A stretch of DNA of 64,000 bases from Cornus controversa. Lineage: Eukaryota; Streptophyta; Magnoliopsida; Cornales; Cornaceae. The DNA lies in assembly GCA_026545225.1 (NCBI GenBank), contig CM048845.1, forward strand, positions 32,354,501 to 32,418,500. The letters run 5' to 3'. A program made the translations under genes and the position numbers. The notes beneath the pieces were generated by a model, which had not been told where the DNA came from, did no database searches, and worked only from the letters and a program-made list of their open reading frames with translations. Below, in pieces: positions 10,588 through 21,847 of this stretch. Every line of letters begins with the position of its first letter. The stretch's first letter is position 1.

Positions 10588-10734
10588 TTTTTTATAAAAA
10601 CAAACTAATAAGTTAATACAAGTTAGTTCAACATCCAAGATAACAAAACAAAACATAAATCAAACAAATTTGTCTTGAAATAAAACAAGCATGCATTGAA
10701 CAATATAGATCCAAGATAGAACCTACAAAAGCAA
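10588..10734. other. CACTA interior, no gene seen
   Basis: AT-rich sequence after the Tat element. No domain is recognised. Confidence 0.5.
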
Positions 10735-11400
10735 ATCCAGAATTAAGGTGGTGTTGCTGCTGAATGGGGTGTTGGTGTTACGGCTGACTCTGATGTCGTT
10801 GGTGTTGGTGTTGATTGGGGCTGCTGAGGAAACTGGAACCATGGTGATGGATGCTGATACTGCCACCATGGTGGTGGTTGGGGATACCTTGGTTGTGCAG
10901 GTGGTGCATGTTGCTATTCGGAATCTGATGTTTGCTGATAATGGTGGAACCATGGTCGAGGTTGTTGTTGCGCGAATTTGACTATCCCTAAAGCCCTGGT
11001 TTATAAGAATTTGGCGAGAACTTTACTGGAATTGGGTTTCCTTTTCTGTAAAGTTTCTTAGCTTTCACTAAAGCTTCATTCTTTGCTATTCCTTGCCCTA
11101 TCCGAAATGAGCCTAAAAAACAAATTTATCATCATTATTAAAATACAACAATTATAAAAGAGCTTATATATGATGCATTAATGGTGCAATATAATTATCA
11201 CCTTCTCCACTTGGTTGTCCTCCACTCGATTGTGGGTTCATATGTGAAGCACTACCTGAGCTTTCGATACTTGCTCATGTATTAAGTGAATTACTACCAT
11301 CACCTTCCCCGCTAGGTTGGCCATCATGTGCACTTGTAGATGGTGGGTCCGGTCGAGCCGTGCGAGACCTTAGTACTCTATACATTGGAGGCTCAGAGAT
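10735..11400 (-). pseudogene. possible decayed CACTA-encoded gene (Pro/Gln-rich C-terminus)
   Basis: On the minus strand the segment about 11205-11400 reads SEPPMYRVLRSRTARPDPPS and then a Gly/Ser-rich stretch, with one in-frame stop. It is followed by an AT-rich stretch with a plausible 3' splice site (TTTGTTTTTTAG near 11115), then IGQGIAKNEALVKAKKLYRK near 11020-11090, ending at a stop. Beyond that stop lies a region that translates as QQQPRPWFHHYQQ and PPPWWQYQHPSPWFQFPQQP, again with stops. The proline/glutamine-rich composition and the place inside a CACTA fit the tail of a TNPA/Transposase_24-type gene, but I cannot identify a catalytic domain. It could also be captured host sequence. 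Confidence 0.4.
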
Positions 11401-12081
11401 GTCCATGAAGAGAAATACAATCAAACAACTACAAATACAAAATTATTGGAATAAACTAAGTTATGATTAAGAACAATTAAAAAAAGAACCAATACAAGTG
11501 AAACAAAATTCAATTTTAGACACCTCTATCAACATAAAGCTTCAAAACATAGTATAAAAAGAGTAAAGACATTCTAATGATTCAAAAAAGAAAAAAGAAA
11601 GTAATTTAAAGAGCATATTAGAACCTCCTATATTGTAAAAAAGACATGTGAAGGAAATCACCAAGGGCTTATGAAAGAGTTCCCATAACACATTTTTTCA
11701 ACAATCAACTATATAATTTAAATGAAAGAGTCCACACCAAAAAGTTCAACTAATTAGCCACAATTCAAATTCGGTCCGTCCCATGTCTCCTTAGTGTCAT
11801 AAGTAGTGAGACAGGGCATAGTTACCCATGGTATTGAGGTGGCTGTTTTTTGTCATGACTTTCATATCAAAAATGTCAAAGTGAGTCATTATAGTTATGC
11901 ATCATGCCTCTAGCATTTCTTCTTTATTTAACTCAAATGGACATTTTCAATTTGTGTTTATCCTGTTGCAAGAATATCTACAGGAAGAAGCACGCTCCAT
12001 TGAGAAATTTTGCTTCTATGTTGTTTTTCAGTAATCAATATGGTTATGTTCTTAGCAACAGTAGCTTCTGATGCAGAGCAC
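11401..12081. other. CACTA interior, unassigned
   Basis: AT-rich, no frame of note, no repeat recognised. Confidence 0.5.
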
Positions 12082-12093
12082 ATGTGGTTGCAA

Positions 12094-12330
12094 TTTTTTT
12101 ATTTTTTTTTTCCAAAATGAACTTCATTAAACCAAAAACAGAGATACAACCAAAAGGAGGATTACCGCCAAACAGAACAAGGAATGGAAAAACAATTTCC
12201 AAACAAGTACAAAACCAAAGAACCAAATAAAAACAAAGCAGAAGGAAAGGAACACCAATGAACAACAGGGCAAGGATCCCATATAACAGGGAACACCACA
12301 AAAAAGTAACCAACAACTTATCATATGCAG
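12094..12330 (-). mobile_element. 5'-truncated plant L1-type LINE, 3' end only
   Basis: On the minus strand the segment ends TTTAATGAAGTTCATTTTGG followed by an A-rich tail (12094-12112 on the plus strand), a 3' end often seen for plant L1 LINEs. The 12 bp repeat ATGTGGTTGCAA flanks it exactly (12082-12093 and 12331-12342), the target duplication. Only the last ~237 bp of the LINE was copied; a minus frame ending AVILLLVVSLFLV is the extreme C-terminus of its ORF2. Confidence 0.85.
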
Positions 12331-12342
12331 ATGTGGTTGCAA

Positions 12343-12607
12343 ATTTCAATAGACAATGGGATAATAGCTATGCTGGGAATCATTCTGGGTGTTTAACCCT
12401 AGAGCAATTGTGCAAAAGTGAGATTACAGAAACTGGTGCAGAAATGATGAGGAATGAGGGCAAGTCACTTGGTACAAAAAATGAAAGAAGGGAGGGAGGG
12501 AAAGAATGTGAGCTACAATAAAAGAAAACTTGAGGGGAAAGAGGTAAAAAGATTTAAATATAGCATGAATAGCTGGAACAGGTTGGGCAATCTCTAATTC
12601 TATATAT
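12343..12607. other. CACTA interior, unassigned
   Basis: Frames on both strands are short and resemble no family I know. Confidence 0.4.
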
Positions 12608-12618
12608 GAACTCCATGG

Positions 12619-12651
12619 TAGCTTTTTTGTTTTTTTTTTTGGATAAATAAA
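12619..12651 (-). mobile_element. 33 bp retroposon scrap with target duplication
   Basis: A T-rich insert (A-rich on the minus strand, beginning TTTATTTATCC) is bounded by the 11 bp direct repeat GAACTCCATGG (12608-12618 and 12652-12662). Size, tail and flanking repeat fit an extremely 5'-truncated LINE insertion. Confidence 0.65.
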
Positions 12652-12662
12652 GAACTCCATGG

Positions 12663-13297
12663 CACTCTGGAAGTAATTCGAAAGATTAGCTTCCTCTCTG
12701 CCAAAATCAAAACTCTCTTCCTCTGTAGACGCACACACACATAATCATAGTAATTGTAATAAAAAGTATAAAATCCTAATTGAAACAAAATTTTAGTACA
12801 CATCATATCACAAGTGAGACATTTTAGTTGATCTTGATTCTTTTCATTACTAATATGGTAGTAAAAAATTGCAAGCAAATTGGGGAATCACTTGAAGAGT
12901 AGCAGAACTACACAGAAAATGGAAGTAAAAATGGATGAATTAGAAATAAGAAATAAAATAAAATAAAAGAGGGGAGAAATTACAAAAAGTCCTATTTATA
13001 AAAATATAAGACCACCAAATCCTATTAATGAATAAGCAAAGAAATGAATTTGAGGACTGAACTATAATGGACAAATGATGAAAACAACTCTTTAAAATGA
13101 TCACAATCTAACTCATGATGAGGCAACTATATGTCCCCCGTTTGATCATAACCTAAGATGAGAATCTGATGTTATGCTATTGCTAAAGTTGCCCAGCAAA
13201 TCTGCACCTACCCTGAAACACTCCATTCCAACCCAGACAATATCAGAACACTTGAGCTAAATTTCATAGCCAAAGGTACCAGATAGCTTAACTTGGT
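12663..13297. other. CACTA interior, unassigned
   Basis: AT-rich; the minus frame around 12665-12738 (STEEESFDFGREEANLSNYF) is compositionally protein-like but not recognised. Confidence 0.4.
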
Positions 13298-13311
13298 TGA
13301 TTCAATGCCAT

Positions 13312-13385
13312 AGAAAAAAAAAAGAAATAAAAAAGGCTAGCCCTAGGCACGAGCCTCCTGCCATTGTGGGGAGGCTGTGTACTTG
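13312..13385 (-). mobile_element. truncated Au-like SINE
   Basis: On the minus strand: GCAGGAGGCTCGTGCCTAGG then GCTAGCC and a T-rich tail, the 3' end style of plant Au SINEs. The 14 bp repeat TGATTCAATGCCAT flanks it (13298-13311 and 13386-13399). Only the 3' part of a SINE is present. Confidence 0.75.
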
Positions 13386-13399
13386 TGATTCAATGCCAT

Positions 13400-13889
13400 G
13401 TAACTTTGCAAAATCTAAATGTTTATGATAGAGTTATGGTTCTGCCAAGGTTATGAACTGGCATGCTTATTATGGTAAACAGAGTAATAATAGAGTATTC
13501 ACAAGTTTCAAGGCTCAATGAACTGTTGTATGCCATTAAAATACTCTTGACTACCCCTAGTATGATGATAAATCCAAGACTTATCCATGTAACTAGTTGT
13601 ACAAAACATGAAACGTTGTTTCAGACCTTCATAGAAAAAGTTTCAGTAATTAAAGCCCTTAATAGAATCCTTTTAAGAAAATTGAACTTCAGATGTGCAA
13701 ATTTCTGTGCAATTGCTAATTAATTCTCTAGCAAACCCTAACATGTCACAAAGTATAATTTGACTGAAGATTGAAAACAAAAATTGGCAATATTTTAAAT
13801 CAACTTTTGCAAGGCAAATATGCATAATCTATGCTGGATTACATTTGCTAGAAAGACCTTCCGAATCTTTAATTTCTTTTAATGGATTC
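13400..13889. other. CACTA interior, unassigned
   Basis: No domain recognised; the frame at 13463-13723 has no family resemblance. Confidence 0.4.
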
Positions 13890-14152
13890 TAATTGTCATG
13901 AGGGGTCTGATGAGGTTATTATTGGATTCTAATGGCCCTGAGGGGAGGTTTATGTGTTGTGTATTTTCGTTAGTTTGGTATGCTGATGGTATGGGGCTGG
14001 GTGTTTGGTTCTTACTTGTATGGTGGACATGGGGATTCCACATCTTTAGTCTGATTGTTGTTATTCCCCCTTGGGGAATGCCCCAAGCCAAATTGTAATT
14101 TGACTTTGTATCAAATTTATAAAAACACTTACCTTTCAAAAAAAATAAAAAA
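13890..14152 (+). mobile_element. probable 5'-truncated LINE 3' end
   Basis: The plus strand ends TTGTAATTTGACTTTGTA, then ACACTTACCTTTC and an A-rich tail at 14138-14152. The ACCTTTC-poly(A) ending is common for plant L1 LINEs. A clean target duplication is not visible (TAATTGTCAT near 13890 against GAATTGTAAT after the tail is only a weak match). Confidence 0.55.
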
Positions 14153-15180
14153 GAGAATTGTAATAAAATATATATATATTTATTTTTGTAAGCAATATTT
14201 TATTAGCAATCAACCAAACATAGAAGCAATGCCTCTGAAACAAGGGAATTAAGAAATTTTATTCCAAAAATTTGCTACCAACAAGAAAAGGAAAGAGAAG
14301 CCAACAAAAGAGCTAGCAAACCAATCCTTTAGAAACAAAGACACAAACCATCTGCAACTACTTTGAAAACTTTTTAAGAAAATTATCGATTCTGGTACTA
14401 GCTTTTCCCAATAAGTTTCTAGAGTAATTAGGTCTTACTTTTCAATTACCTCTCCTACCTTTCGTAGCTTGTGGACTTTGATTTTGAACTGATGTTGGAA
14501 GAATTGCCAAAACCACAGGTAACCCCATCTATATAGTAAATTATTAATATTCTTTTCTTCTTATTCTACTTGAATTCTAATATTACTTTACAACGTTCTA
14601 CTACCCACATCACATGATCATACAGGTTGTTAAGATTCGTTTGATCTTCCAAGAACAACACATGATTATGGTAAACGCATATCTTGAGAAGGGACCATGG
14701 ACAAGATAACCCAACCATCCTTTTTTACAAAATCGAGGGTTTAGGAAACAGTGGGTGCAATAGATGCGGGGGTGCATTATAATTAAAGGAACTCTTACAT
14801 GATATAATGAATCTATAAGTCTTAGTTGAGGTGACCCCTTCTCTACCTTTCACTTCACCATTGACCATTGTCACAATCTTGAGTTTCATGATAACAAGGG
14901 CAAGAACTCAGGATACTTTAATTTTTCGTGTGCTAATTTCAAGCAAAAGGGGAAGAAGTCAGTTCACATGTACATAAGTTTTTGGTAGGATAAATGATTT
15001 TTCACCACAGTATAGTAGCACAGGTTCAGTCTAAATGCAGTGTATTTTCTCGCACATTGTTGCACCTTTGGCCCCTGTATTCTATATACAGTCATATTTT
15101 TTTCCTAGCCAATCTTGTTTGCTAGGGGCCAAAGAATGTTAATTTTATTTTCTTAATGTTTATTTTTTATTTTCCAGTAA
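14153..15180. other. CACTA interior, unassigned
   Basis: AT-rich, no gene, RNA or repeat recognised. Confidence 0.5.
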
Positions 15181-15360
15181 CTAAAGGAGAGTGCCCACCT
15201 TTTGGGTGAGACTAGTTCCTTTTGGACACATGGTAGGCCCCGACATCACAAGCCAATTTTAATCCAGGGAAAGGCCCTGGGAGGCAGACCTCAAGGGAAG
15301 GAAATAGCACTCAAGACCTCCACTTTATAAGTGCAATGCTCAATCAATTCTTCCATCCCC
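15181..15360 (-). mobile_element. tRNA-derived SINE-like repeat
   Basis: On the minus strand it starts GGGGATGGAAGAATTGATTG, then AGCATTGCACTTATAAAGTG and GAGGTCTTGAGTGC. The layout resembles a tRNA 5' half with degenerate A and B boxes, followed by a non-tRNA body with CCTGG/CCAGG-type repeats. An imperfect duplication (AAGAATGTTAA near 15132 against AAGAATAAATGTTAA near 15367) may be the target site. It does not fold as a functional tRNA. Confidence 0.5.
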
Positions 15361-16737
15361 TTAGGTTAAGAATAAATGTTAACTTCAAGGACTACATAAT
15401 TGAAACCAACTAACAGAATTAACAGGTTATCATCTACATTTTTCTTGCATTTTTGTTAATTACTCAGAATTAAGAAGGAAAAAAGCAAAACTACAGGACT
15501 AGATTTTGATCTTGTGCTAATGGTGGAAAAACTGAATCTAAAACAAGTTTAAAATATGAATTGAAACATGCTCATGAACTTTGGACCCTCAGATTTCAAC
15601 CAGCAACACGAACAGACCTTGAAAAGGCCTTTGACAACAAAGTTTTGAACGAAAATAGGATTCAGGTAGTCAAAAATGACTGCAGCTACTAAAACAACTT
15701 CGACACAGCAAATATATATGTAATATGCTTAAATACTCTTCTAGAATAGTTATAATCAATTCACAAGTTGTTTAACACAATTTGACACTACTTTTGGCCA
15801 TTTTCAACAATGAATAGTGCATCAGCTAGCTATGGAATGCAGCGAATGCTTGAAAATGAAATAATCCTAATTCTGAGATAATACATCAAATTAAGTATGC
15901 TCAAATGATTCAGATTCAATCCAGATCCAGACCTTGACAGATTAGTAGTCTAAGTAACCCTGGACAGTAACAAATGGCTAAAAAATAGAGTTTCAGATAC
16001 TCAAAACTGTGTACAGCCTCCGATTCATCTTAGAACTAGGTCAAATCCATATAAATTAACTAAATATACTTGCTAGAATTATCTAATGCAAACTATAGCA
16101 AGCAAATCATAACAGCTCAATATGACCAAAGCTACTATGAACAATGCTATAATTTTAAGATTCAGTATATGGAATGCACAAATACATCTTGCAGTTACAT
16201 TTCTAGAGCTAAGATGATCTTAATATGTTAGAACACACTTGGTTATAACCTGTTTGAGATCATTTTTATATTGCAAATACAGAGGGGATACATCCAAAAA
16301 ATTTTCAAAATGAAGATTCTTTTTATTAAGAATGTGAAGAACTCTCAAGTAAGGGATAGTATTGATCATTCTGATTTACTAGCCAGTCTTTTTAGTATTG
16401 CCATCTCTGGACGAGAATTTAAGAATAAATCTAGCAGGTTATTCAAATAAATGGAGTACTCTTAAGTGTGCAATTAGGCAAAAAGCAAATAAATGGAGTA
16501 CTCAAAGTGTGCAGTTAGGGAAAAAGTGTCTGTGCCAAATATGTAAACTGAACACTGATTAATCCTTCACCTAAAAGCAGCATCATTTGACAGAAGATGC
16601 AGCCTATGTAAAACAAAGTGAGGCTTTTATTCTGTTTTGGTTGGTTGAATGAAAATTTAAATAGGTAAAAAAAGGTGAATTTTACAACCAAAAAAAAGCT
16701 TCAAATATATATAATAATAAGAAAATTTTGCAATTAC
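15361..16737. other. CACTA interior, unassigned
   Basis: AT-rich, intron- or promoter-like sequence with no recognisable coding region. Part of it may have been captured along with the exon at 16738-16829. Confidence 0.45.
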
Positions 16738-16829
16738 TTGCCACTCCTTCCCAAACTGATTCAATGCTTCTGCAAAAGCAACTTCAGCTTTTTCCCATGT
16801 TGCTATGTCTCCGAGATATTTTCTGGCCT
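16738..16829 (-). pseudogene. captured exon of threonyl-tRNA synthetase
   Basis: The minus strand gives YLGDIATWEKAEVAFAEALN then QFGKEWQ, the ThrRS catalytic-domain segment that follows the STRPEK motif and precedes NEGDGAFYGPK in plant enzymes. The exon starts after a TTGTAG acceptor at 16830 with AGGCCAGAA (the RPE of STRPEK) and stops at a GTAATT donor (16732-16737). It is 92 nt where 93 are expected, so one base is missing just after the RPE codons and the frame is broken. No neighbouring ThrRS exon is visible on either side. It lies within the CACTA element, which suggests gene-fragment capture. ThrRS charges tRNA-Thr in cytosol or organelles; this copy cannot do so. Confidence 0.75.
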
Positions 16830-17651
16830 CTACAACACCAAATATGTGTTACATAGAATACAATATATTCTTCACAACTCTATATCAGATATAATGCAAA
16901 CATAACAGAATAATACATAATCAAAAGAGTAGGACATAAACAAAGAGATGTTGCTGCCTCTCTTATACAGTAGTTATTATGCCTATGAAAAAGACTGAAA
17001 TTGAAAAAATGAGCCATTAATCTAAGTGAGTCACCAGTAGCATATAATATTCCAAACATACACTTTGAATTCAGAAAAACTGATAACTTTTAACCACAAT
17101 GCTGCTTCTAACACCAGAAGGAAAAGAAAGGATCACTGATGAAGATCGAGAAGGTGAAAATTCTTAAACAAAAGCTATAAAATTTGATGCACTTGCGTAT
17201 CAGCACGCGTGTGTGTGCGTGTTTGTGTTTGGATTTTCTTTATTATATAGAGCAGTCACTTGGTCTATTATTTCCAAAGTTTGGCATTGAGTGCATAATT
17301 GATACAAATGAAGAAAATTGAAATTCCCTATTTGGTGTCTCTAGCTACAAGAAAACGGAGAGCCCAGTATGGACAAAACCTCACTACCCAAGCAGAGTAA
17401 GGAGAAAATCCCATACGTTGGTGAAACTATGATATATTAATAATTAAATTAATGGACATATGATTAACCTTTCAAAAGCAGTCTCACATTGCACTTGTTA
17501 CTTCATAGATTTCTTTCTTTCCTTTTTACTTTTGAAGGAAAATATTATGTGAAAAATTATGAAATATGATATGCTTTAACCTCATTACTTTTATATTGCA
17601 ATATAACTTCATGTATATTTGATTAATCTAATAGAAAAGAAAAAAAAATTT
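16830..17651. other. CACTA interior, unassigned
   Basis: AT-rich, with GTGTGCGTGTTTGTGTTT near 17212. No gene seen. GGACC (17652-17656) is the left target duplication of the Tekay element. Confidence 0.5.
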
Positions 17652-17656
17652 GGACC

Positions 17657-20400
17657 TGTAGAGACCGTGCCAAATTTTGGCTATTTTTTTATATTTTTCA
17701 TCATTTATTGCTTTAAATGCATTTTAAATAATATTTAACATATTTTGAATGTGGAGAACATGTTTAGAAGGTTGGAATATGGTTTTGGAAAGTTTTGAAA
17801 ACTTTTAAAAAAGTTTGATTTTTTGGTCAAATCAGGGCCTGCGAAGCAACTTAAGTGGGCCCGAAAATTTTAAAAAAAAATTCAAAAATATTTTTTTGGG
17901 GGATTGGCTTAAATGAAATGTTTAGAGTGTTAAGGAAGTGATTTCGAGTCCAACAGAATTTTCCAGAATTAATTAAGAGGTCGGGAGGGTACGTTAAGTG
18001 GCCCGGGGGCAAAATGGTCTTTTCGCGCCCCTAGGAGTGAAATAAATATCCCAAGGTCTGGGATATTTCATATTTACAGATCTCAATCTCTCTCTAAAAG
18101 TCACCACTTCATATCTCTCCCTTCTCTCTAGATTTTAGGTCACTTGTGGCGTGATTTGTAAGATTCCGAAGAAGGAAAGTGTGTAGAGGGCGTTGAGGGC
18201 TTCGGTTTGAACCGATCAAAGTTCGTGTTTTATAAAGTTGGAACAGATGGAATTTTCAAAAGAGGGATTCAAAGCTTGAGAATTGAGGTAGGGGTGCTAG
18301 ACTCATCTTTACTTTGATTCTCTAGGTCACATATTTGTGACATGAAAGATAAGTTGAGATTTTTTGAGTTTAGAGTTTTATGTATATGTATGTATATATA
18401 TATAAATGTGATTTATGAATATGTATAGGTCTAACATGCTAGTTAGGGCCCATATGTGTTGTATATGTGATATTGAGACTATATATGTTAATTGTTGAAA
18501 ATGTGTTCATTTGGTGAAAACATGAAAATGTGGGTGTTTATAGATTTATGCATGAAAGATATGACTTTCTTGAAAAATGCATAAGCATGATGATTTTCAT
18601 GATGTGAGTGTGATGACATTGTGACAATCTTGAAGTGAAGAAAAATGCATTGATTTGATAAAATGCATTGCATTGTGTTGATTGAGTGGATTGATGTGAT
18701 TATGTGCACTATATGAAAAGTGAGGTTTTGGGGCGTGACAACATTGAAAATTAAGATAAGGGGATGACCCCTAGGGTGAAAGACCCAAGACTTGGCTAAG
18801 CGGATGGCGCATCCGTCGGAATAGTGAACCAAGAAGCGTAAACAGAGTTTGGGTGACGAAGAGACCCTTACTATGAGGTGGTTTGATAATCTAGTCCCCG
18901 TTGAATTGATTTTCGGACTTATGTGGTGTGAGTTTTACATTGAATTGAGACTTGATCAATTTGCTATATGTATGTATACATTGGAATGTGAAGCATGACG
19001 CATGATTTATAAAACGTGATTGTTTAGGGGTAAAAAGCATGGATATTTGTCATATAGATTGTAATGACTTCATATGCATCCATGCATGACCGCTTGAGTT
19101 AGAGTAGAGTTGGGTGGATCATTCCCACTGAGCCGCAGTGGTGCTCAACCCCTATATACAATTTTTTTTCAGATAAGGCACCAATGGAGGATGAGCCATG
19201 ATTAGCTCAATGGACCTTGTTAAGTTTCTTTTGAAGTTTTGGATCTTTTGATATGTATGTAGATGTCCATGCTGTTTTGTGGCATGTGGACTCTAGTGGG
19301 AAATGTTTTCCTTAAAGTTGGATAACATATTTATATTCAAATTTCATATGTATGTATAAGCCATGTTGGACATGTATGGAAGACTTTGAACATAATTGTA
19401 TAGCCATTAGGGGGGGACACGTGCCCAAAAGTGTCCATTTTGAATTTAAGGTGTGAATGACATATGAAATGATTTGTATGATTTCAATAGAAATGTATAA
19501 AGATTTATGAGATTATGGTGATATGAATGTGTGAATTAGGGTGGGTGTATGGAGATGTACCATTTGTAGATCCTTGGAATGTTGGGTGTAAGATTTTGTT
19601 TTGGAAGTGAAAGTATTGCCTGTCAAATGAATACATTCTGCCTGAATTTTGGTAATTTTTTTTGAGGGGTCTACACAACTCCAAATGATCTGAAAGTTTT
19701 AGCACATCTTCCCTTAGATGTCTAGTGTTCCCATATTTAATTTTGTCAAGTTTGGACAACCACAGAATTTTAGAAAAATTGGACAAGATTCTGCCACCAG
19801 ATTTTACAATTTCTGTTGGGCACCAAATTGATTGTCAAAACTATTTCATTTGGCTAATATCTAACCATTAAGGTTGGCTCAAACTTCTTCTATATTTAGT
19901 ATAGTTTCTATAGAATTTTTGTTTGCCTCGTTTCGAGTTGAAATGAATTTTTTACGAATTTTTTATGACTGTTGCGCAGATTGCACTCTAGCAGTGCACT
20001 GTTCATTTTGGAGTTACTGTAGCTTTTTAGCTACTACCCGGTGATGATAAAACAGGGTTCCGAACCTCTTCAAAAGTTATAAATTATGTTTTTAAGTACC
20101 TTGGGACTATAGTAGGATGAGACAATGGTCCGAAAATTTTTTTGAATCTTTTTACGAAAAGTTACTATTCACGAGGGCCAAAAATCTCTCTTTATTTTAA
20201 AAATTTTCTAAATGATTTCAGCAATGAGGACCATGGTTAGTTATGCATATTCACTTAATTATATGCATTATGAGTTGCTTTCGTGGTTAAGAGAATTGGG
20301 TTGGATGTTAGATTTTTCAAAACGATTGTTTTGATTAGATTTCACCGTTGACCCCTATTTCCCTCGCTCTTAACTGGGTGTCAAAAATCAGGGCGTGACA
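17657..20400 (+). repeat. 5' LTR of the Tekay-type element
   Basis: 2744 bp. It contains a small palindrome CCACTGAGCCGCAGTGG near 19125 and an inner copy of its own end (GGGGCGTGACAACATT near 18731). The frames at 18488-18832 and 19505-19786 are LTR sequence, repeated in the 3' LTR, and not genes. Confidence 0.93.
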
Positions 20401-20403
20401 ACA

Positions 20404-20415
20404 TGGTATTAGAGC
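20404..20415 (+). other. primer binding site, initiator tRNA-Met type
   Basis: TGGTATTAGAGC, one mismatch from the TGGTATCAGAGC site complementary to plant initiator tRNA-Met. Confidence 0.9.
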
Positions 20416-20704
20416 TTAACCGGGTTTGAATACCTTTGGACGATGGGAAAGATTAAGCCACACTTTAGATTGAAAGGACTCGGTGATTTATAGGATCATA
20501 ACTTTAGACTTAGGATCCTAGACTTGAGGTCTTTAAGTGTGAGCTAAGGCTAAGTACATCTTGTATGAAAAATTCTTATGTGCTTAATTATTTACATAAC
20601 ATGTTATTTGTGAAATGATTTAGCATGTTTAGTATGCATGATATGAATTGGTCCAATAGATTCATGCACAAATTCTAAATATCTCCTTGTCATCCATATA
20701 GAAG

Positions 20705-21840
20705 GATGCCACCAAGAAGAGCTCGCGAGAGGACACCGGAAGTGGCTCCTATTGGAGTAGAGCAATTTATGCATGACATGGTCACTACCATGTGGAAAAT
20801 TTCAAGGGAAACTCAGAGGAAAAATCAAGAGGAGACACAAGCTCCTCCTAGCCGAATGATAACGGCATTGGGGCACATCAAAAAGCACAATCCGCCAACC
20901 TATTGAGGGGGATTCAATCCAATGGTGGCAGAGAACTGGTTGGATCAGATTGTCAAGCTCCTTACTGTGCTTGAAATAGATGGGGACTTGAGGGTGAAAG
21001 TGGCGCTCATTATCTTATAGATGAGGCCAGTCATTGGTGAAAATTCATCGGAGACTACTATGACATCGAGGTGATGGATTGGGACATGTTTCAAGTACTC
21101 TTCCTTGAGAAGTACTTCCCGCTAACGGTGAAAGATAGTATGAGGAGAGAGTTCTTCAACTTGACTCAGGGTACGATGATAGTAATGGAGTATGAGACAA
21201 AGTTCACATCTTTGGCTCGATTTGCAAAGGAGATGATTCCAACAGAAGAGTTGAAGATCAAACAGTTTGTTTGGGGTCTCTGACCTTATTTGCAAGATAA
21301 AGTTGGGATTCTAGGTCTCACCAACTATGCAATGGTGGTAGAAAGGGCATTAGTAGCCGAGGGGTTCGGCAATGACAACCAAAGGATAAAGGAAGCGAAG
21401 AACCAAGCTAGGAGTACTGGTCCCCTTCCGGACAATCATGCAAGAAAGAGGCGAAGGGATGGTGGCTCATTCTCACAAGGACAACAGAGCCAATCAATAA
21501 CATCTGTGCCTATACCTACTGGATCTATTCGATCTAGAGTGGTTTGCTTCAACTGTCAGAAGTCGAGACACAAAATGGTTGAGTGCACACAGGGGCAGGC
21601 CACTGTAGAGACAGGCATGAGGTGCTTTTATTGTCAGTAGATGGGACACATTAGTTGGAATTGCCCACAGAAGAAAGGTGCACAAGGTGGAGTTGGTACT
21701 CTGCAGCGTCCTACACAGCCTACTACTTCACAGTCAGGTTATAGGGTATTGCCACCACCACAGACCGTGCCTTCAGTTCAGAGTTCACGAGCACTAGCTA
21801 GAAGAGCTGCGTCTAGCGCTCCTAGTCAGCAGTCTGCACA
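20705..21840 (+). pseudogene. Tekay gag region with CCHC knuckles (fossil)
   Basis: Begins MPPRRARERTPEV. Later blocks are ENWLDQIVKLLTVLEID near 20930, WDMFQVLFLEKYFPLTVKDS near 21080 and RREFFNLTQGTMIVMEYE near 21146, all typical of chromovirus gag. Two cysteine-histidine knuckles follow (VCFNCQKSRHKMVEC near 21544 and CFYCQ...GHISWNC near 21623). A serine/glutamine-rich linker leads to protease. It is a fossil with more than one break. Confidence 0.87.
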
Positions 21841-21847
21841 TTAGGGT

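Noticed and set aside
10748-10981. Valine/leucine-rich plus-strand frame
   Set aside because: Antisense shadow of a minus-strand Pro/Gln-rich stretch.
15181-15360. tRNA gene on the minus strand
   Set aside because: Boxes are degenerate, arms do not form a full cloverleaf, and the sequence continues into a SINE body.
18488-18832. Minus frame with a related copy at 25346-25567
   Set aside because: Duplicated because it sits in both LTRs of the Tekay element; histidine-rich low-complexity translation.
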